From Candidula unifasciata (taxonomy: Eukaryota; Mollusca; Gastropoda; Stylommatophora; Geomitridae), in assembly GCA_905116865.2 (NCBI GenBank), contig CAJHNH020001138.1, positions 132,437 to 196,436 of the forward strand: a DNA stretch of 64,000 bases. Direction: 5' to 3'. Position 1 is the stretch's first letter. Every line of letters begins with the position of its first letter. The position numbers and the translations under genes are program-made. Below are positions 1 to 11,045 of the stretch, piece by piece. The notes beneath the pieces were generated by a model. The model was not told where the DNA came from, made no database searches, and was given only the letters and a program-made list of their open reading frames with translations.

Positions 1-27
1 CCAGATAATGAAAGTGAATATGTATTC

Positions 28-106
28 AAACTCAAGTTCTGGAAGTGGATGAACAACTAGAACTCTGCGCCAAAGTTTACAGTCAGTGAACACGAAGAAG
101 AAGAGC
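28..106 (+). mobile_element. GAA-tailed retroposon, 3' fragment
   Basis: This is the last ~70 bp of the dispersed retroposon family, ending in a short (GAA)n tract. It matches the 3' part of the TSD-bounded copies at 10741 and 52314: a tract reading like 'agttctggaagtgga', then 'agtttacag', then the GAA tail. It is heavily 5'-truncated. From 107 to 890 I see no gene, only a fragment of the family's other end near 335-410. Confidence 0.7.
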
Positions 107-334
107 ATCTTATACATACACATGCATGCTGGTAGGCAGGCAGACATCCTTCACATCAACTCTCATTTCATATCTGGGCGAGCTGCAATTGTCTCAACAG
201 AAAAAATTTTCTGGACAAGCTTCACGTCTTGTTTAAAGTATTAATCAGTCACATGCAACTTTTATTTTTATGCCACTCAAACAAAGCAAATATTCACCAG
301 TACAAAATCCTTAATTATTCACCGTTTTACTATA

Positions 335-410
335 TGCTTGTTAAGAGATAGTGGGTCTGTTTTTGTTTTGCCCCCAAAACATGGGGCCCCCTAACCTACA
401 CAGGGATCAC
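335..410 (-). mobile_element. GAA-tailed retroposon, 5'-side fragment
   Basis: The segment containing 'gtgggtctgtttttg' and 'atggggccccct' matches the end of the retroposon opposite its GAA tail. It is oriented like the minus copies. No tail is present, so this is a fragment. Confidence 0.5.
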
Positions 411-892
411 TTAATCTAAACACAGACATTAACACCATCAAAAGTCTGAGCCATTTGGGCAGTTGTGAAGTTCTATGATCAGTCCTGTCCAGGTTCTGTT
501 TTGTTGCTGCTCTCTTTAATCTGATAATGGTCTGCGTTAATGGATTACAGGCACATTTTATGCTGCTCTTGGTCTACTGTTTCCTCATGTCCCTGCTACT
601 GTGTCCACCAGAACTCTCTTTGATGTATTGTTAGCATACGGCACAACCATACAAGTCTCAATATTACTTTATTTTTTAACCTCAACTCTTTTTAGTCCCA
701 GGCAAGCGTTATTTTAACTCATTATATCCTAAATATGTGTTACTTACAGTAAGACATGTCTGAGTGGGTTCAAAACATTACACTATAGCAGAATGACTTA
801 AGCAAATGCTGGAACTGGATGGGTTAATGTACTAACTAGATGATAAATAAGGAGTTTAAAAGGAAAACAGTATATTAGGTGAAGAGTAACCA

Positions 893-1225
893 CTGAGTTC
901 CTTGGTAAATAAAGAGTTAAGACCCACTGTCCCCCGTCCCAATCTAACAAGCATGTTATAAAAGGTGACTAGTTGGGTGTTTTTCCTCCAAGGTCACATC
1001 TGCCTGAGAAGTGAGGAACCAACTATCTGAATTCTTCATCTTCTTCTGCATTCATCCGAAGATGTAACTGCACTGTGCCCGTTGACAGTATGGCTGCATA
1101 CCAATAAGCCAGATCTAAAAAATGGATGTGCACGCACAACTCAAGTTCTGAAACAAGACCAAAGTCTAGAAGTGGATAAACAACCAGAACTTTGCATCAA
1201 AGTTTACAGTTGATGAATGCAAAGA
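893..1225 (+). mobile_element. GAA-tailed retroposon, diverged copy
   Basis: Family landmarks are in order: a 'gacccactgtc' block, an 'aagcatgttataaaag' block, 'tgcctgagaagtgaggaacc', 'agatctaaaaaatgg', 'agtctagaagtgga', 'agtttacag', then aagaagaag. An extra ~60 bp insertion sits near 1020-1110. No target duplication was found. Confidence 0.7.
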
Positions 1226-1261
1226 AGAAGTGAACTTTTCCATTCAGAAATATGTCATCTC

Positions 1262-1930
1262 ACCCACTGTAATGTTAAATGTTCAGTAATTATGTTGTAA
1301 CATGTTCAATGTTAATGTTCAGTCGTTCTGTTGCAATTTTTTCAATGTACAATGTTACATGTTCAGTCATTCTATTGTAATCTGTTTCATCTCTAATGTT
1401 ACATGTTTGGTAATTGGGTTGTAATATGTGCAATGTTTGATGTTCTTCTTCTTCTTCGCGTTCACCAGCTGTAAACTCTGGCGGAAGGTTCTGGTTGCTC
1501 GTCCACTACTGAACTGCAGTCCTGCTCCAGAACCTGAGTGTTGCGTGTGCATCAGTTTTACAGATCTCATTCTCTTGAATACAGACTGTTGGTTCCTTGC
1601 CTCTCCGGCAGATGCACTCCGACTTCAAAGGAAGCTCCCCAATTAGTCGACTCTTACGACATGCTTTTGGGGAGGCAGTGGGTCTATTCTTGTTTTCCCA
1701 ACAATGGGGCCCCGGAACCCACACGGGGGTGTTTGATGTTAATGTTCAGTCATTCTGTTGTAATTTGTTCAATGTGTAATGTTACATGTTCAGTCATTCT
1801 GTTGTCATTTGTTCAATGTGTAATGTTACATGTTCAGTCATTCTGTTGTCATCTGTCTCATCTCTAATGTTACAATAACTATTTTGTAATCTGTCTCATG
1901 TGTAATGTTAGATGTTCAGTAATTCTTGTT
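1262..1930. repeat. 44-bp tandem satellite, split by a retroposon
   Basis: Units begin 'aatgttacatgttcagtc' and repeat every 44 bp (clearest at 1741-1870), with diverged copies on both sides. The array is interrupted at 1445-1729 by a GAA-tailed retroposon. The flanking copies belong to the same array. Confidence 0.8.
1445..1729 (-). mobile_element. GAA-tailed retroposon, copy with 11-bp TSD
   Basis: A 285 bp insert lies between two copies of tgtttgatgtt (1434-1444 and 1730-1740), which are part of the surrounding satellite. The tail reads (CTT)n on the plus strand, so the element is on the minus strand. It has no ORF of its own that looks coding. Small open frames here are chance. Confidence 0.88.
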
Positions 1931-2451
1931 TAGCTAGTACTTTTAACTGTTTTACAACATCACACCTCAAATGACTATGGGTTTTCTGTATTTTCATGTA
2001 CTGTCCATATTTCAGAAGGCAGCTGGTCATATATACATTCAAAATATTCTTCATCATACATACAATTATTCAATCTTTGAACTCAAACTCTGACCCATTG
2101 GCCCTAAACAAACATGTCATACAATGCGACTAATTTATGGTTTGCTGAAATAAGATGTGGACAGAAAGGTGAAGATACTGCAGCCTACATGGAAACCACA
2201 ACATGCCAACTGCCCTTTTAAGGGCAAATGCAGACGAATTCTAAATAAAAGGTGCTGAAAATAAATATATCTCCAACGTAATATGAAAAAAAAAAACCAG
2301 CACACATTAGGTGCCATCTTTCTAGAGCACTTCTTGGCTAATATATAACTGTGAACAGAAGAAACTTGATGGAAGAACTACAGCACAGCAACCCATTGTT
2401 TCTTACATTTATATGAATGTATATGAAGTTTAACATTCCATTTACACTCAC

Positions 2452-2564
2452 TTAATATTGTGGTCACTCAGCCTTTTAGAACGAGATGCCCGTAAAAAGG
2501 ATTTTTTATTGCGATCCTGGTACAGTTCCCAACCGGTATCTCCAAGTCCAAACAATTTCTGCAC
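2452..2564 (-). CDS. NPLOC4: NPLOC4 (NPL4) exon, N-terminal UBX-like domain, second half
   Basis: This exon encodes 37 residues starting VQKLFGLGDTGWELYQDRNK. It has a tctcag acceptor at its upstream (right) side and a GTGAGT donor at its left, phase 2. The product continues the NPL4 ubiquitin-like fold: the family has KxFGF then a short strand with an NRNK-like turn, and here there is K-LFGL and DRNKK. It joins the exon at 3973-4056 in phase 0. NPL4 works with UFD1 as the ubiquitin-binding cofactor of the p97/VCP ATPase in ER-associated degradation and chromatin extraction. The rest of the gene (zinc finger, MPN and NZF regions) must lie left of the window. No further exon was found in 1-2451. 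Confidence 0.82.
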
Positions 2565-2819
2565 CTGAGAAAATCATTAGTGAACATTAAATGCATGTAA
2601 TTATAACTCTAAGATAAAAAATAGACAAATGCATGTAAAATACTAAAGTACATTTTTACTGAGTGAGGTAAACAGTTCCTTTCCTTGCCACTGATTCATA
2701 TATTAATCCCGAGCAAAGTTATGACTCAAGTTTTATACAAAAAATCTGGAGCCCAAATATGAATCTGATACTGAAGTTCAAAATAAAAACCCCTTAGAAG
2801 GTTGAGGTGTATGGACACT

Positions 2820-3290
2820 TAGCAATTTAGCAGAAACTATACTATGCACAGCAGCTAAAAAAAATACACCTTTTGGCCGGGAATGGGTCTATTCTTGTTT
2901 TCCCCATAATAGGGTCCCAGAACCCACAAGGGGAAGTACAGCAGAAATTATACTGTGTGCATTATCGAAAAAATACACAAGACTGTTATCATGACAGTGT
3001 TAGCAGAAACTTTACTGTGCACACCAGACTGTGGTAAAGCACAAACCATACTAGGTAAAAAAAAAAAAAAAGCCAAGGTATAAACTAAAGTGATAATCAG
3101 CTGTACAGCAGAAATTACACTGCATATATTTTCGAAAGACACACCCGATTTTCATCACACAGTATTAATAGAAACTATACATAAGACAGTTATCCTGACA
3201 GTGATAACAAAACCTATGCATATCAGCTAATGATACCGTTACCCGGAGTGTGGTATATCAAAAACTATACTGTGTGCATTCGCAATTAAA
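2820..3290. repeat. Degenerate tandem repeat, ~160-170 bp spacing
   Basis: Blocks resembling 'agcagaaactatactgtg' followed by an A-rich 'aaaaatacac' recur near 2827, 2939, 3000, 3110, 3168 and 3257, with looser spacing than a satellite. A 60 bp retroposon fragment interrupts the first unit. Confidence 0.5.
2877..2938 (-). mobile_element. GAA-tailed retroposon, 5'-side fragment
   Basis: The block 'gggtctattcttgttttc' followed by 'cccagaacccacaagggg' is the end of the family opposite its tail. It sits inside the NPLOC4 intron, in the degenerate tandem repeat. Confidence 0.65.
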
Positions 3291-3972
3291 TTCTAAGCAG
3301 TTCTCTTTACACTGGTATAGCAAAAAGTCCTTTTTGTTTCAAATAACCATATCTGTTTCCATTGTTAAATACAAACTGACTGAAGCTTCACTCATCAAAA
3401 CTGCCTATTCATCAAAGTTTGTGTGGCCAGTCTGCTGCTCTATGATTCTCAAAACATTTATATAAGTGTGATACTGACCATATCACCCATCAAGTGTCAA
3501 CTGATCTATAAAAACATGAGTGCAGTATCATAAGCCATATGTGGTTTCAAACTGCTGTCATAGCTGGAGAATCAGAACTGAGGATGAGCTCTCAACTCTC
3601 ATCAAATACCCCTAAGACAAGTGCCTTCCTCACCTCTGACAGCAAAAGTCCAACTCCTGACCCTTTTAAACTAATAGGAGGAGGGGCAACAGTGAGTACC
3701 TGCAGCTGTAAACTCGGTTCCTCAGATGTGATCAGTCTACTATAGCAAAACAAGGTGCTGAAGCTGGAGGCAACCAGCCAGGAGGTACACCACAGCAATC
3801 AGGATGCCATGCATACACACCATTGAAGGCAAACAAAAGAAGAAGCCATATGTGACTCTGGCATGACAAGGGTTGTTTACTTTTTTGCTTTTTTATAAAT
3901 GCCAAAAACATTTAAAATGTTTACATGAGAATATTAAGAGCGAACTCTAAGACAAATCCACTTTCAACCAAC

Positions 3973-4056
3973 CTTTTCAAGGAATGCTGTCATGTTTTCA
4001 GAGGTATTTGTATCCAGTCGCTTGGTTCCATGCTCTGGAGATTGTATGCGAATTAC
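3973..4056 (-). CDS. NPLOC4: NPLOC4 (NPL4) exon, N-terminal UBX-like domain, first half
   Basis: The exon encodes 28 residues, VIRIQSPEHGTKRL, ending TAFLEK. The acceptor is attttacag and the donor GTTGGT, phase 0 at both ends. It corresponds to the start of NPL4, whose N terminus in animals reads as a short leader and then I-I-R-V-Q-S-P-(D/E)-G-x-K-R. Because the exon begins in phase 0 at V, an upstream exon must supply the initiator Met and a few codons. It was not located with certainty. The 3974-2564 intron contains the degenerate tandem repeat above. The identification rests on two adjacent exons giving a colinear match. Confidence 0.85.
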
Positions 4057-5235
4057 CTGTAAAATATTACATCGCTATTATCCGAGCTTTACAAAACATC
4101 TACAAATTTCACTTTGCCACATCATGTACAAAAATGACTTCACCTTCTTTTTCTCTGCTTATTATCTGCCAATGGACTACAGGTCCTCAACCAACTCATG
4201 CCAAGTTATTCTATCCTTTGCTATCGATGCAGCTCACCCCTCCCCTTAATCTTTTTAACTTTACTCTCTAGATCCTTGGATTTTCTTTTTGGTTTACCTT
4301 TTTCTCTATGACCCTGTATGTTTTGTTCCAGTGTAAAGATCTAGTCATACTGTTTTTAGGTTTTTCTCAATATGTGTCCTACCCCGCATGAGCGTCCTTT
4401 CTTCGCCTCTTGATTTAACAGAATTTGTTTAGTTCTCTACCAAAGGTCCTCATCAGTGATTCTACCACACTATTTAATTTCCTCTGTTCTGGGCAGGTAC
4501 CAATTCATGAATGTCTGTAGTTTATCACATTAGGCTTGGAATTAAAGAAAATACTTATATCAATGAAAACTCACTCACTCATCAATTATTATAAACAATT
4601 TATAAGGGCATGGATTTGTTCCAGCTGAAATGACACCTAAAACCTAAAATGATGTCACTGTGGTGGGAAACCTTGAAAAAGTTAACCCAGAGAGGGAATG
4701 AAAGAGTTAGAGCTAACCCTAACCTGAAGCAATATTAAATATTACAGAATATCATTATGTGAACATGCACAAATAGCGGACTGTCTCTCTTATGGTTGCT
4801 GTAAACAAACAATAGACTGCGTCCTCTGGGATCGCCATTTGAAGAAGTGCCCTAGCTTCTCCACTGAAAACGCATATAAATTTTAATGATATGGGGATGT
4901 GCAAAGATCAACTGGCATTGTCAAAAACAGTACTTACGATCAGGGCTTGTTTCTAGAAAAAAAGGCGCTGAAACTCACCAAAAAGTGTCTAAACAAGCTG
5001 CCAGAACTCATGTAACTTTAAATGGTGACATTCTTCAAACAAAAAATGGTTTTAAAATGAATATTTTCCCCATGTCGGTTCCACTGCCTCTTTGGGGGAG
5101 GTGTAAACTCCACTGCCTCTAGCTTTAAGCATGTCATAAAGGTGAAGATTTTGAGGGTTTAGTGAGTAGTGACGTCAGATGTGTTGGGGCTTAAGTGTGC
5201 GAATATCACAGTAAGTGTAACCAACAAAAGAAAAA
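4057..5235. other. No identified gene; NPLOC4 5' intron or flank
   Basis: No convincing coding exon. A minus-strand ATGGCGATC with a YY1-like context lies near 4838-4848 but has no usable donor, so it was not called as NPLOC4 exon 1. The stretch 4170-4500 has RTE-like low-level texture only. Positions 5130-5230 resemble a block at 9470-9520 (shared 'gatgtgttgg'). Confidence 0.5.
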
Positions 5236-5237
5236 TG

Positions 5238-5657
5238 GGCTAATTTCCGAATAACAGTCCCAAATTATCGAGGCTAAGAAAATACCCTAACAGGGCCTCA
5301 GTCATATGTAAATTGCAGACCTATTTCCGGCGACTATACTGCTCCCGCCAAGAATAATCCCCGGGCCGCTAGGCACAGAGCGAAGGGGGGCTAAACTAGA
5401 TGGCTGGGACTCGCGAGCAAATAAAATGGAGGAAGCTGCAGGAGATGAGGTAGCTGCTGCTCATGAGTCCCAGCCATCTAGTTTAGCCCCCCTCCGTGCC
5501 CCGCGTTCTCTCGGCCGTGACTTTAACTCGGCGGAAGCTTTTCCGCAGTATGCGGTATAGTCACCGGAAAGAGGTCTGCAATTTACATATGACTGAGGCC
5601 CTGTTAGGGTATTTTCTTAGCCTCGATAATTTGGGACTGTTATTCGGAGGATAGTCA
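5238..5657. mobile_element. Fold-back MITE (family F1), copy 1
   Basis: Long terminal inverted repeats of ~105 bp: the left arm starts 'gggctaatttccgaataaca', and the right arm is its complement ending 'ttattcggaggatagtc'. Subterminal inverted repeats carry the 'cccagccatctagttt' block. No ORF. It is the same family as 29448-29862. The target duplication is unclear in this copy because the flanks are A-rich. Confidence 0.85.
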
Positions 5658-5659
5658 AA

Positions 5660-6735
5660 AAATGTGTCAACTGCTCTTTTAAGGAAGAACGCAGAAAAGA
5701 ATTTAATATATAAGCACAAGTAAAGCAGGGCCAAAATGCCACGTAGTAATGTGCAACAGCTCAGAGATTGTCACTGTGTCAACTGTCCACTTTTTCTCTC
5801 CGTCTCCCATGTTAACAATCAATCTGTATTTAATTTAGTTAACTTATTTACTACGGCTACGTTTCCTTTTTTTACTCTTATAATGATCTGAACTAGACGT
5901 TCAACCAGCTTCATATTGATCAACTTTTAACTCACCAATAAACTGAAAGTGTATCTTTGTTTTAATCAAGCGCCATTCAATTATCAAACAATAAAAATAA
6001 AATAAATACATTATATTACTGAATACTCCAATCAATAATACTGAAAAAAAAAAATTCATTTCACTGGCACAAAAAAGACCACACAACCACAGCAACGTAA
6101 CATTAATTATGATTAATGATTAACACAGCTTACAATGTTTGACATGTTGAAGCTATTTTCTTATACTGGCTGGCGACTATAAATAAGTCACGTTCTGATA
6201 ACTACTGCCTTATTTGCAATCTTTGACTATTCGAAACAGAGCAGAGATCAAGATCGTCTTCCACAAAAGCGCCTATGATACGGCATATTCGGCCATTAAT
6301 GTTTCGATCTCGTTAGTGTGTCGCTCTCACGAGGTTGTAGTCTGCCCTTATTATTTTATGCGTTATTATAATAATCAACATAGAAACAGTAATAAAATAG
6401 GACTTTTGTTAGTTTTAAGCTATTTTAAACCATGCTCTGTTTAATATGTTTATTATTTCAACAGCAATTTGAAATGTAATGATAACTCTTGTTTAAAATA
6501 AAATAGCATTGTTCATGCACCCGTTGTCAATGTAAACAAATCTCAGCGACCATCTTTTGACAAACTTTGCACATTTTCCCTTAAAAATAAACACTATAAT
6601 ATGAATATATGGACATTGTTGTGTGAATGGGGCACATCAGGAAGGGAATGAGAATTTAGGAATAAATGATTGCAGAAAAGATGAGAGCCGAGCATCTGAT
6701 AAGAAACAGACTAAACATAAATGGTGACAACAATG
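5660..6735. other. No identified gene
   Basis: AT-rich sequence without a recognisable exon or repeat family. A minus-strand ATG GTC GCT GAG near 6542-6553 resembles the short leader expected for NPLOC4 exon 1. Its nearest GT would leave the wrong splice phase, so it is recorded only as a lead. Confidence 0.45.
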
Positions 6736-6737
6736 GT

Positions 6738-7262
6738 CCTTCTTCTTCTTCTTCTTCTTCTTCTTCTTCTTCTGCGTTCGACATCAGTCATACTACACAT
6801 TTGAGTCCCGTCTGGGTCAAAAATAGGATTGTGCTTTTAAGGTCGCCACCGGTCCCCCATAGCTTCTCTCGCAATGTGGATCCCCTGGGCCAGATCCACA
6901 GTCTTTGCTGGGAGAGGTAAAGGCAGTACTGCAGTATGTGCTCATGGGTCTGTCTTTCTGCTCCACAATCACAGGCAGCAGATTCTTTTTATCCTATCCT
7001 GTACAGGTGTTCTCGAATACCACAGTCCGAAGTCTAAAAATTGATGTTTGTTCTTTCCTGTTGAGTTTGTTTATGCATTCACATTCACTCTCTGGTCTGT
7101 AATCTCTATTTTGCTTTCTCCACCCACTCCCGCTTGAAAGACTGCTTTAGTGCTGTTTTGGTTTCCTTGTAGCTGTGTGGTGGATGAGGTTGTGGAAGAT
7201 TACTCCCAGCTTTTGCCAACTCATCTGCTCTCCTTGAATACAACAATGGTCCTAAAATCCGA
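6738..7262 (-). pseudogene. LINE-I type 3' end (RNase H tail region), decayed
   Basis: The minus strand reads the C-terminal part of an RNase H-bearing LINE: an LANELAKAGS-like motif near 7200-7240, then 'FRLRT', then a C-terminal region with an EH-L-YC-like knuckle near 6950. It is broken by stops and a frameshift. It ends at 6738-6774 with an 11-copy (CTT)n on plus, i.e. a (GAA)n 3' tail. Truncated at its 5' end. Confidence 0.7.
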
Positions 7263-7414
7263 TGCTGTAAATGTAATTTTTGAAGACTTTCCTTAACCCG
7301 GGCGGGTCTTGATAGTCACACTCGCCATGGTCATAGGCCGTGAATCCCATGCCTCCTATAGCGCAATATAACAATATCGTCTGGAAAGACGGAAAGGTAC
7401 CGGTTAGTCAAATT

Positions 7415-7953
7415 GGCTCTCCTTTAAATAACGGTCGCCAGCTGGAAGGCGACGGTCGCTTAGTCGGAGTTCACTCCCTTGGCTGCAGTGCAAATACGGA
7501 GTGGTAAAGAGGGAACGAAACAAATGATATAGTTACCTGTCATCCTAGGGTTAGGATTAGGGGTAGCGTTAGGGTTAGGGTTTGGGGTAGGGTTAGGGTG
7601 TGGGTTAGGCTGGGGTTAGGGTTAGGGGTAGAGTTAGGGTGACACATCACGGACACGACGGAAGCTTAACGCTCATTACGACATACAGATCTGCAGGTCT
7701 CACATCTACGGTCCCTAAGTCGTGCGTCGGAAGAACGTAGTCGCAGCGCGTGGTCTACGCGAGTCTTGCGTCGCAAGACCGCGGTCGCTACTGTCAGTCG
7801 CAGCGCGTGGTCTAGCTCTAGCAGGCATGTCAACCTCACTTTGTTTTTTTATTCATGACTTGTCCGCTCCGTATTTGTACTGCAGCCAAGGGAGTAAACT
7901 CCAACTAAGCGGCCGTTGCCTTCCAGCTAGCGACCGTTGTTTAAAGGAGACCC
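7415..7953. mobile_element. hAT-like fold-back element (family F2) with TTAGGG-like core, copy 1
   Basis: The terminal inverted repeats begin 'ggctctcctttaaataacgg' on the left and its complement on the right (ending 'taaaggagaccc'). They extend ~90 bp and include a 'ttggctgcagtgcaaatac' block. The element is flanked by the exact 8-bp duplication gtcaaatt (7407-7414 and 7954-7961), as expected for hAT transposition. The interior holds a degenerate TTAGGG array (7546-7641) and GC-rich repeats of 'tcgcagcgcgtggtctac'. No transposase. Confidence 0.85.
7546..7641 (+). repeat. Degenerate telomere-like (TTAGGG)n array inside the F2 element
   Basis: Repeated 'gttaggg' and 'ggttaggg' with G/T variants spans ~95 bp between the two arms of the fold-back element. 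It is interstitial, so it is not a chromosome end. Confidence 0.8.
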
Positions 7954-7964
7954 GTCAAATTATA

Positions 7965-8915
7965 CAAGGTCCCACAATTAAGTAATGAGACTGATTTTAT
8001 TAATTATAGCCAAGACAAAAATGCCATCTATAAAGCAAAGCATGGAATCTAAAGGGGCAACATTCACCTATGAGCTGGCAACTTTTCATCGCCACTGGAT
8101 TAGCAGACTTAAAAAAAAGCCGCCATTTGGGTGACCTAGTCAGATGTACATTGTTACGTAATCTGCACAGAGCAAAAGGCTAACATTAAATTCTTTTTAA
8201 AACTCAGAAAAAGCACCATTAAAATAGTTGAATTGATGCAACAAGTTTATGAGGATAATTGTTTATCTCGTGCACAAATTTTCAGGTGATATTCAAGATT
8301 TGAAAGTGGTGTGGAAATGATTACTTATGCACCTAGACCAGGACGCCCAATTTCTGTCCGCAATGATGAACTCATTGCAAAAGTCAGAACAGATACAAAA
8401 AGATTATTGTTGTACTGTGAGGATTATGGCAGATAAATCTGGTGCTAATAATAGAGAGACCATTCATAACATTTTAGTGCAAGATTTTGGCAAGAAAAAA
8501 GTTGCTTGTCGGTTAGTACTATATTCGTTGTCTGATGACCAAAAACATCAGTGGGTTGAGTACCCAAGAGACATCATCAAAACAATAATTTTTGGCCCAA
8601 AAACAAGTGTTTGTTCTCAACCATCTACCATATTTCCCAGATTAGTCTCCCTGTGTTTATTTTCTATTCCCATAATTCAAGTTGCCATTAAAAGGACGCT
8701 TCTTTAACGATATTGATGACATCCAAAGGGCCATCGATTTTAAGGGCCATAACAACAGAAGAACTACAGAGGTCGTTCCAGTGTTTGTTAGATAGTGCCA
8801 CTCGATGTATCAATGCACAAGGTGGTTACTTTGAATCAGATACAGGTTATATCTTCAGCTTTTGATTATTTTAATTTTTATGGAATTTATCTCATTACTT
8901 AATTGTCGGACCTAG
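7965..8915 (+). pseudogene. Mariner-family transposon, decayed and internally deleted
   Basis: A 951 bp element between TA dinucleotides (7963-7964 and 8916-8917). It has ~28 bp inverted ends: left 'caaggtcccacaattaagta', and the right end is its near-complement. The plus strand retains mariner transposase segments: a helix-turn-helix part with SRAQIFR and FESG (8270-8305), PRPGRPISVRNDELI (8335-8380), and a C-terminal TEELQRSFQCLLD with INAQGGYFESD (8755-8843). Stops, frameshifts and a deletion remove the catalytic centre, so it is inactive. Its left end lies 3 bp from the right TSD of the F2 element. Confidence 0.88.
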
Positions 8916-8917
8916 TA

Positions 8918-9728
8918 TTACTCTGCATTTGGGTGAAATATCGAGAATGTGCAGTGACATTGACTGTGATAATGTAACATAACAAATAACTTGTTATAAC
9001 ATTATCTTTACTCAGTAGTCTCAGTAGTGGTTGTGGGGGGGGGGGGGGCATGACAGGGATTCAAATGAGTGACAAGCTGGCTAGTTACTGCTCTACTATG
9101 GCTCGCACTGAAAAAAAGTGTTGGCACTCTTGCGAATACCGGTCTCAAATTATTCACTGCGAAAAACATCCCTGTGAGAGCCTCAGGAGGTTATGTAGTA
9201 AAAACATTTAGGCCATCATCATCAGTTTCCACTTCTGCCATTATTGCTTGATGAAATCGATGGATAGCAATGTTTAGAGGTTAAGCTAAGTGCTGTGGGG
9301 AGGAATAGTTTTCGATCCATTAAAGCGTCGAGGGAAGGAAAAGATTTTAATCAATTGTTCACATTACTCATGACTCGCCTTGTGAGTTCCAGAGCCACAT
9401 GTTTGAGGGAAACAAATAATAAATCCACTGCCACCTAAAAAGCATGTTGTAAAAAGCAACTTATGAGGACTTTGCTGAAATCGGATGTGTTGGTGTGTGA
9501 GGCCCAGATATCGCAGTCTAGCTGTAAACCACAACATAACTTGCCAACTGCCCTTTAAGGGCTAAACATAATTATCGCATGGCGGGAAGCGAACACCGGT
9601 CACCAGTGTGACAGGTGGAATACTTACAACTGTATTACAGAAAACTCAAGAGTTCAGTTCCCATAAAATTATATAATAACGCAAAGCATAGTTCGTAGTG
9701 TTCCTATTCCATATCTTTAACTTTATGA
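8918..9728. other. No identified gene; poly-G tract at 9037-9050
   Basis: Non-coding sequence with a G-homopolymer near 9037. The part after 9461 has faint similarity to blocks beside the F1 element (5125-5230). Confidence 0.5.
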
Positions 9729-9796
9729 CCTGTTGAGGTCCTGGATGGGATTTTTTAAATAGTGAATAATTTGGGACCGGTATTCTGAAGAGTGCC
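9729..9796. mobile_element. F1 fold-back MITE remnant (one arm)
   Basis: Contains 'gaataatttgggaccggtat', matching the right arm of the F1 element at 5605-5655 with substitutions. The opposite arm was not recognised, so this is a solo end. Confidence 0.5.
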
Positions 9797-10082
9797 AAAA
9801 TTTCACAGTCCATGCCTTGTAGCATTGGTAATCATCACCGTCTTCTGTCTCACATGCTGTTAATAATTTCTGATATAAATGTTTCACAATGCCATGATAC
9901 TAAACTGTCTAGCATTCCACATCCCCTTTAAAAAAAATAACCCTGGAGTCTTTCTCTTTGTCCTCCAGTTTTCCTTTTCTAATAACATGCATAGACAATG
10001 AAGATTGGCTGCTTCCGATGCTGGTCATTGATTCTCTTTTGTGGTTAATTTATTTCAAGGCACATATACTACACTTTTCATG

Positions 10083-10625
10083 TGTCTTCTTCTTCTTCTT
10101 CTTCCTTAGCATTCCAAGTCCTTGAGGTTCACTGCCGCAGAAATCACCTGCCTCCACTCATCTCTCTGGTTGGCCTTCTCTTTCCAGTTGGCAATACCAA
10201 GTGTTTGCAGGTCTCTGGACATTATCTCTCCATCATTTTCTTGGTCTGCCTTGTGGTCTACGACCATTCATCTCCCTTGTATATACAGTTTTTACCTCTC
10301 TGTCATCTGACATTCTTTCAATTTGCTCCAGCCATTTCAACCTATTAGCTCTCATGATGCCAATGATCAATGGTGATTTAAATAGATTATGAATTTAATT
10401 GTTGCTTCTAACTCTCGATTACCCGCTGTTTACATCTTTGACAGGTCCAGATTCATTGTAAAACTCTGTTTTTGAAAAAACTGTAATAAGCCTTCATCTC
10501 TTTTAGTTGTGCTCCAAGTTTCAGAGCCTTATGAAACAACTGGTCTTATCAAGGTTTTATATATTTTGATCTTGGTGTTGCGAGATAGACACTTTGACTT
10601 TAGCAGATGTTGAATGGCATAGTAT
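10083..10625 (-). pseudogene. RTE-like LINE 3' end, decayed
   Basis: The minus strand gives pieces of the RTE reverse-transcriptase C-terminus: a 'TLIRPVVS.GSETW' block near 10510-10560, and further down a 'RDNV..PANTW'-like end. Multiple stops. It terminates in a (CTT)n tract on plus (10085-10104), i.e. a GAA-type tail. Confidence 0.6.
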
Positions 10626-10740
10626 ACTTTTTTATTTCCAGATTTTCATATGTCTATGGTGTTTAAAAGACACATCTGTAGTCTCCACGTAATTCTTCAC
10701 CAATCTGCTGATGGTTGTCCACAATTCACTTCTAAACATC

Positions 10741-11032
10741 CAGTGCAGGTTCCGGGGCCCCATTGTGGGGAAAACAAGAATAGACCCACTGTATACCCAA
10801 AAGCATCTCATAAAAGTCGACTAATTGGGGAGCTTCCTTTGAAGTCGGAGTGCATCTGCCTGAGGGGCAAGGAACCAACAGTCTGCATTCAAGTGAATTA
10901 GATCTGTAAAACTGATGCACATGCAACACTCAGGTTCTGAAGCAGGACTGCAGTTCAGAAAGTGGACGAACAATCAGAACTTTCCGCTAGAGTTTACAGC
11001 TGGTGAACGCGAAGAAGAAGAAGAAGAAGAAG
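10741..11032 (+). mobile_element. GAA-tailed retroposon, reference short copy with 13-bp TSD
   Basis: A 292 bp insert between two copies of acttctaaacatc (10728-10740 and 11033-11045). It runs from 'cagtgcaggttccggggcc' to a pure (GAA)n tail at 11010-11032. Excision of the insert plus one duplication restores an uninterrupted flank. The best-preserved short copy in the window. Confidence 0.9.
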
Positions 11033-11045
11033 ACTTCTAAACATC

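Noticed and set aside
4838..4850. YY1-like ATGGCG as NPLOC4 exon 1
   Set aside because: No donor in a usable frame follows.
6542..6562. ATG GTC GCT GAG as NPLOC4 exon 1
   Set aside because: Similar to the short leader of NPL4, but the nearest GT leaves phase 1 whereas the next exon needs phase 0.
7546..7641. A chromosome end (telomere)
   Set aside because: Interstitial and degenerate, bounded by the arms and TSD of a fold-back element; the same arrangement recurs at 28785-29122.
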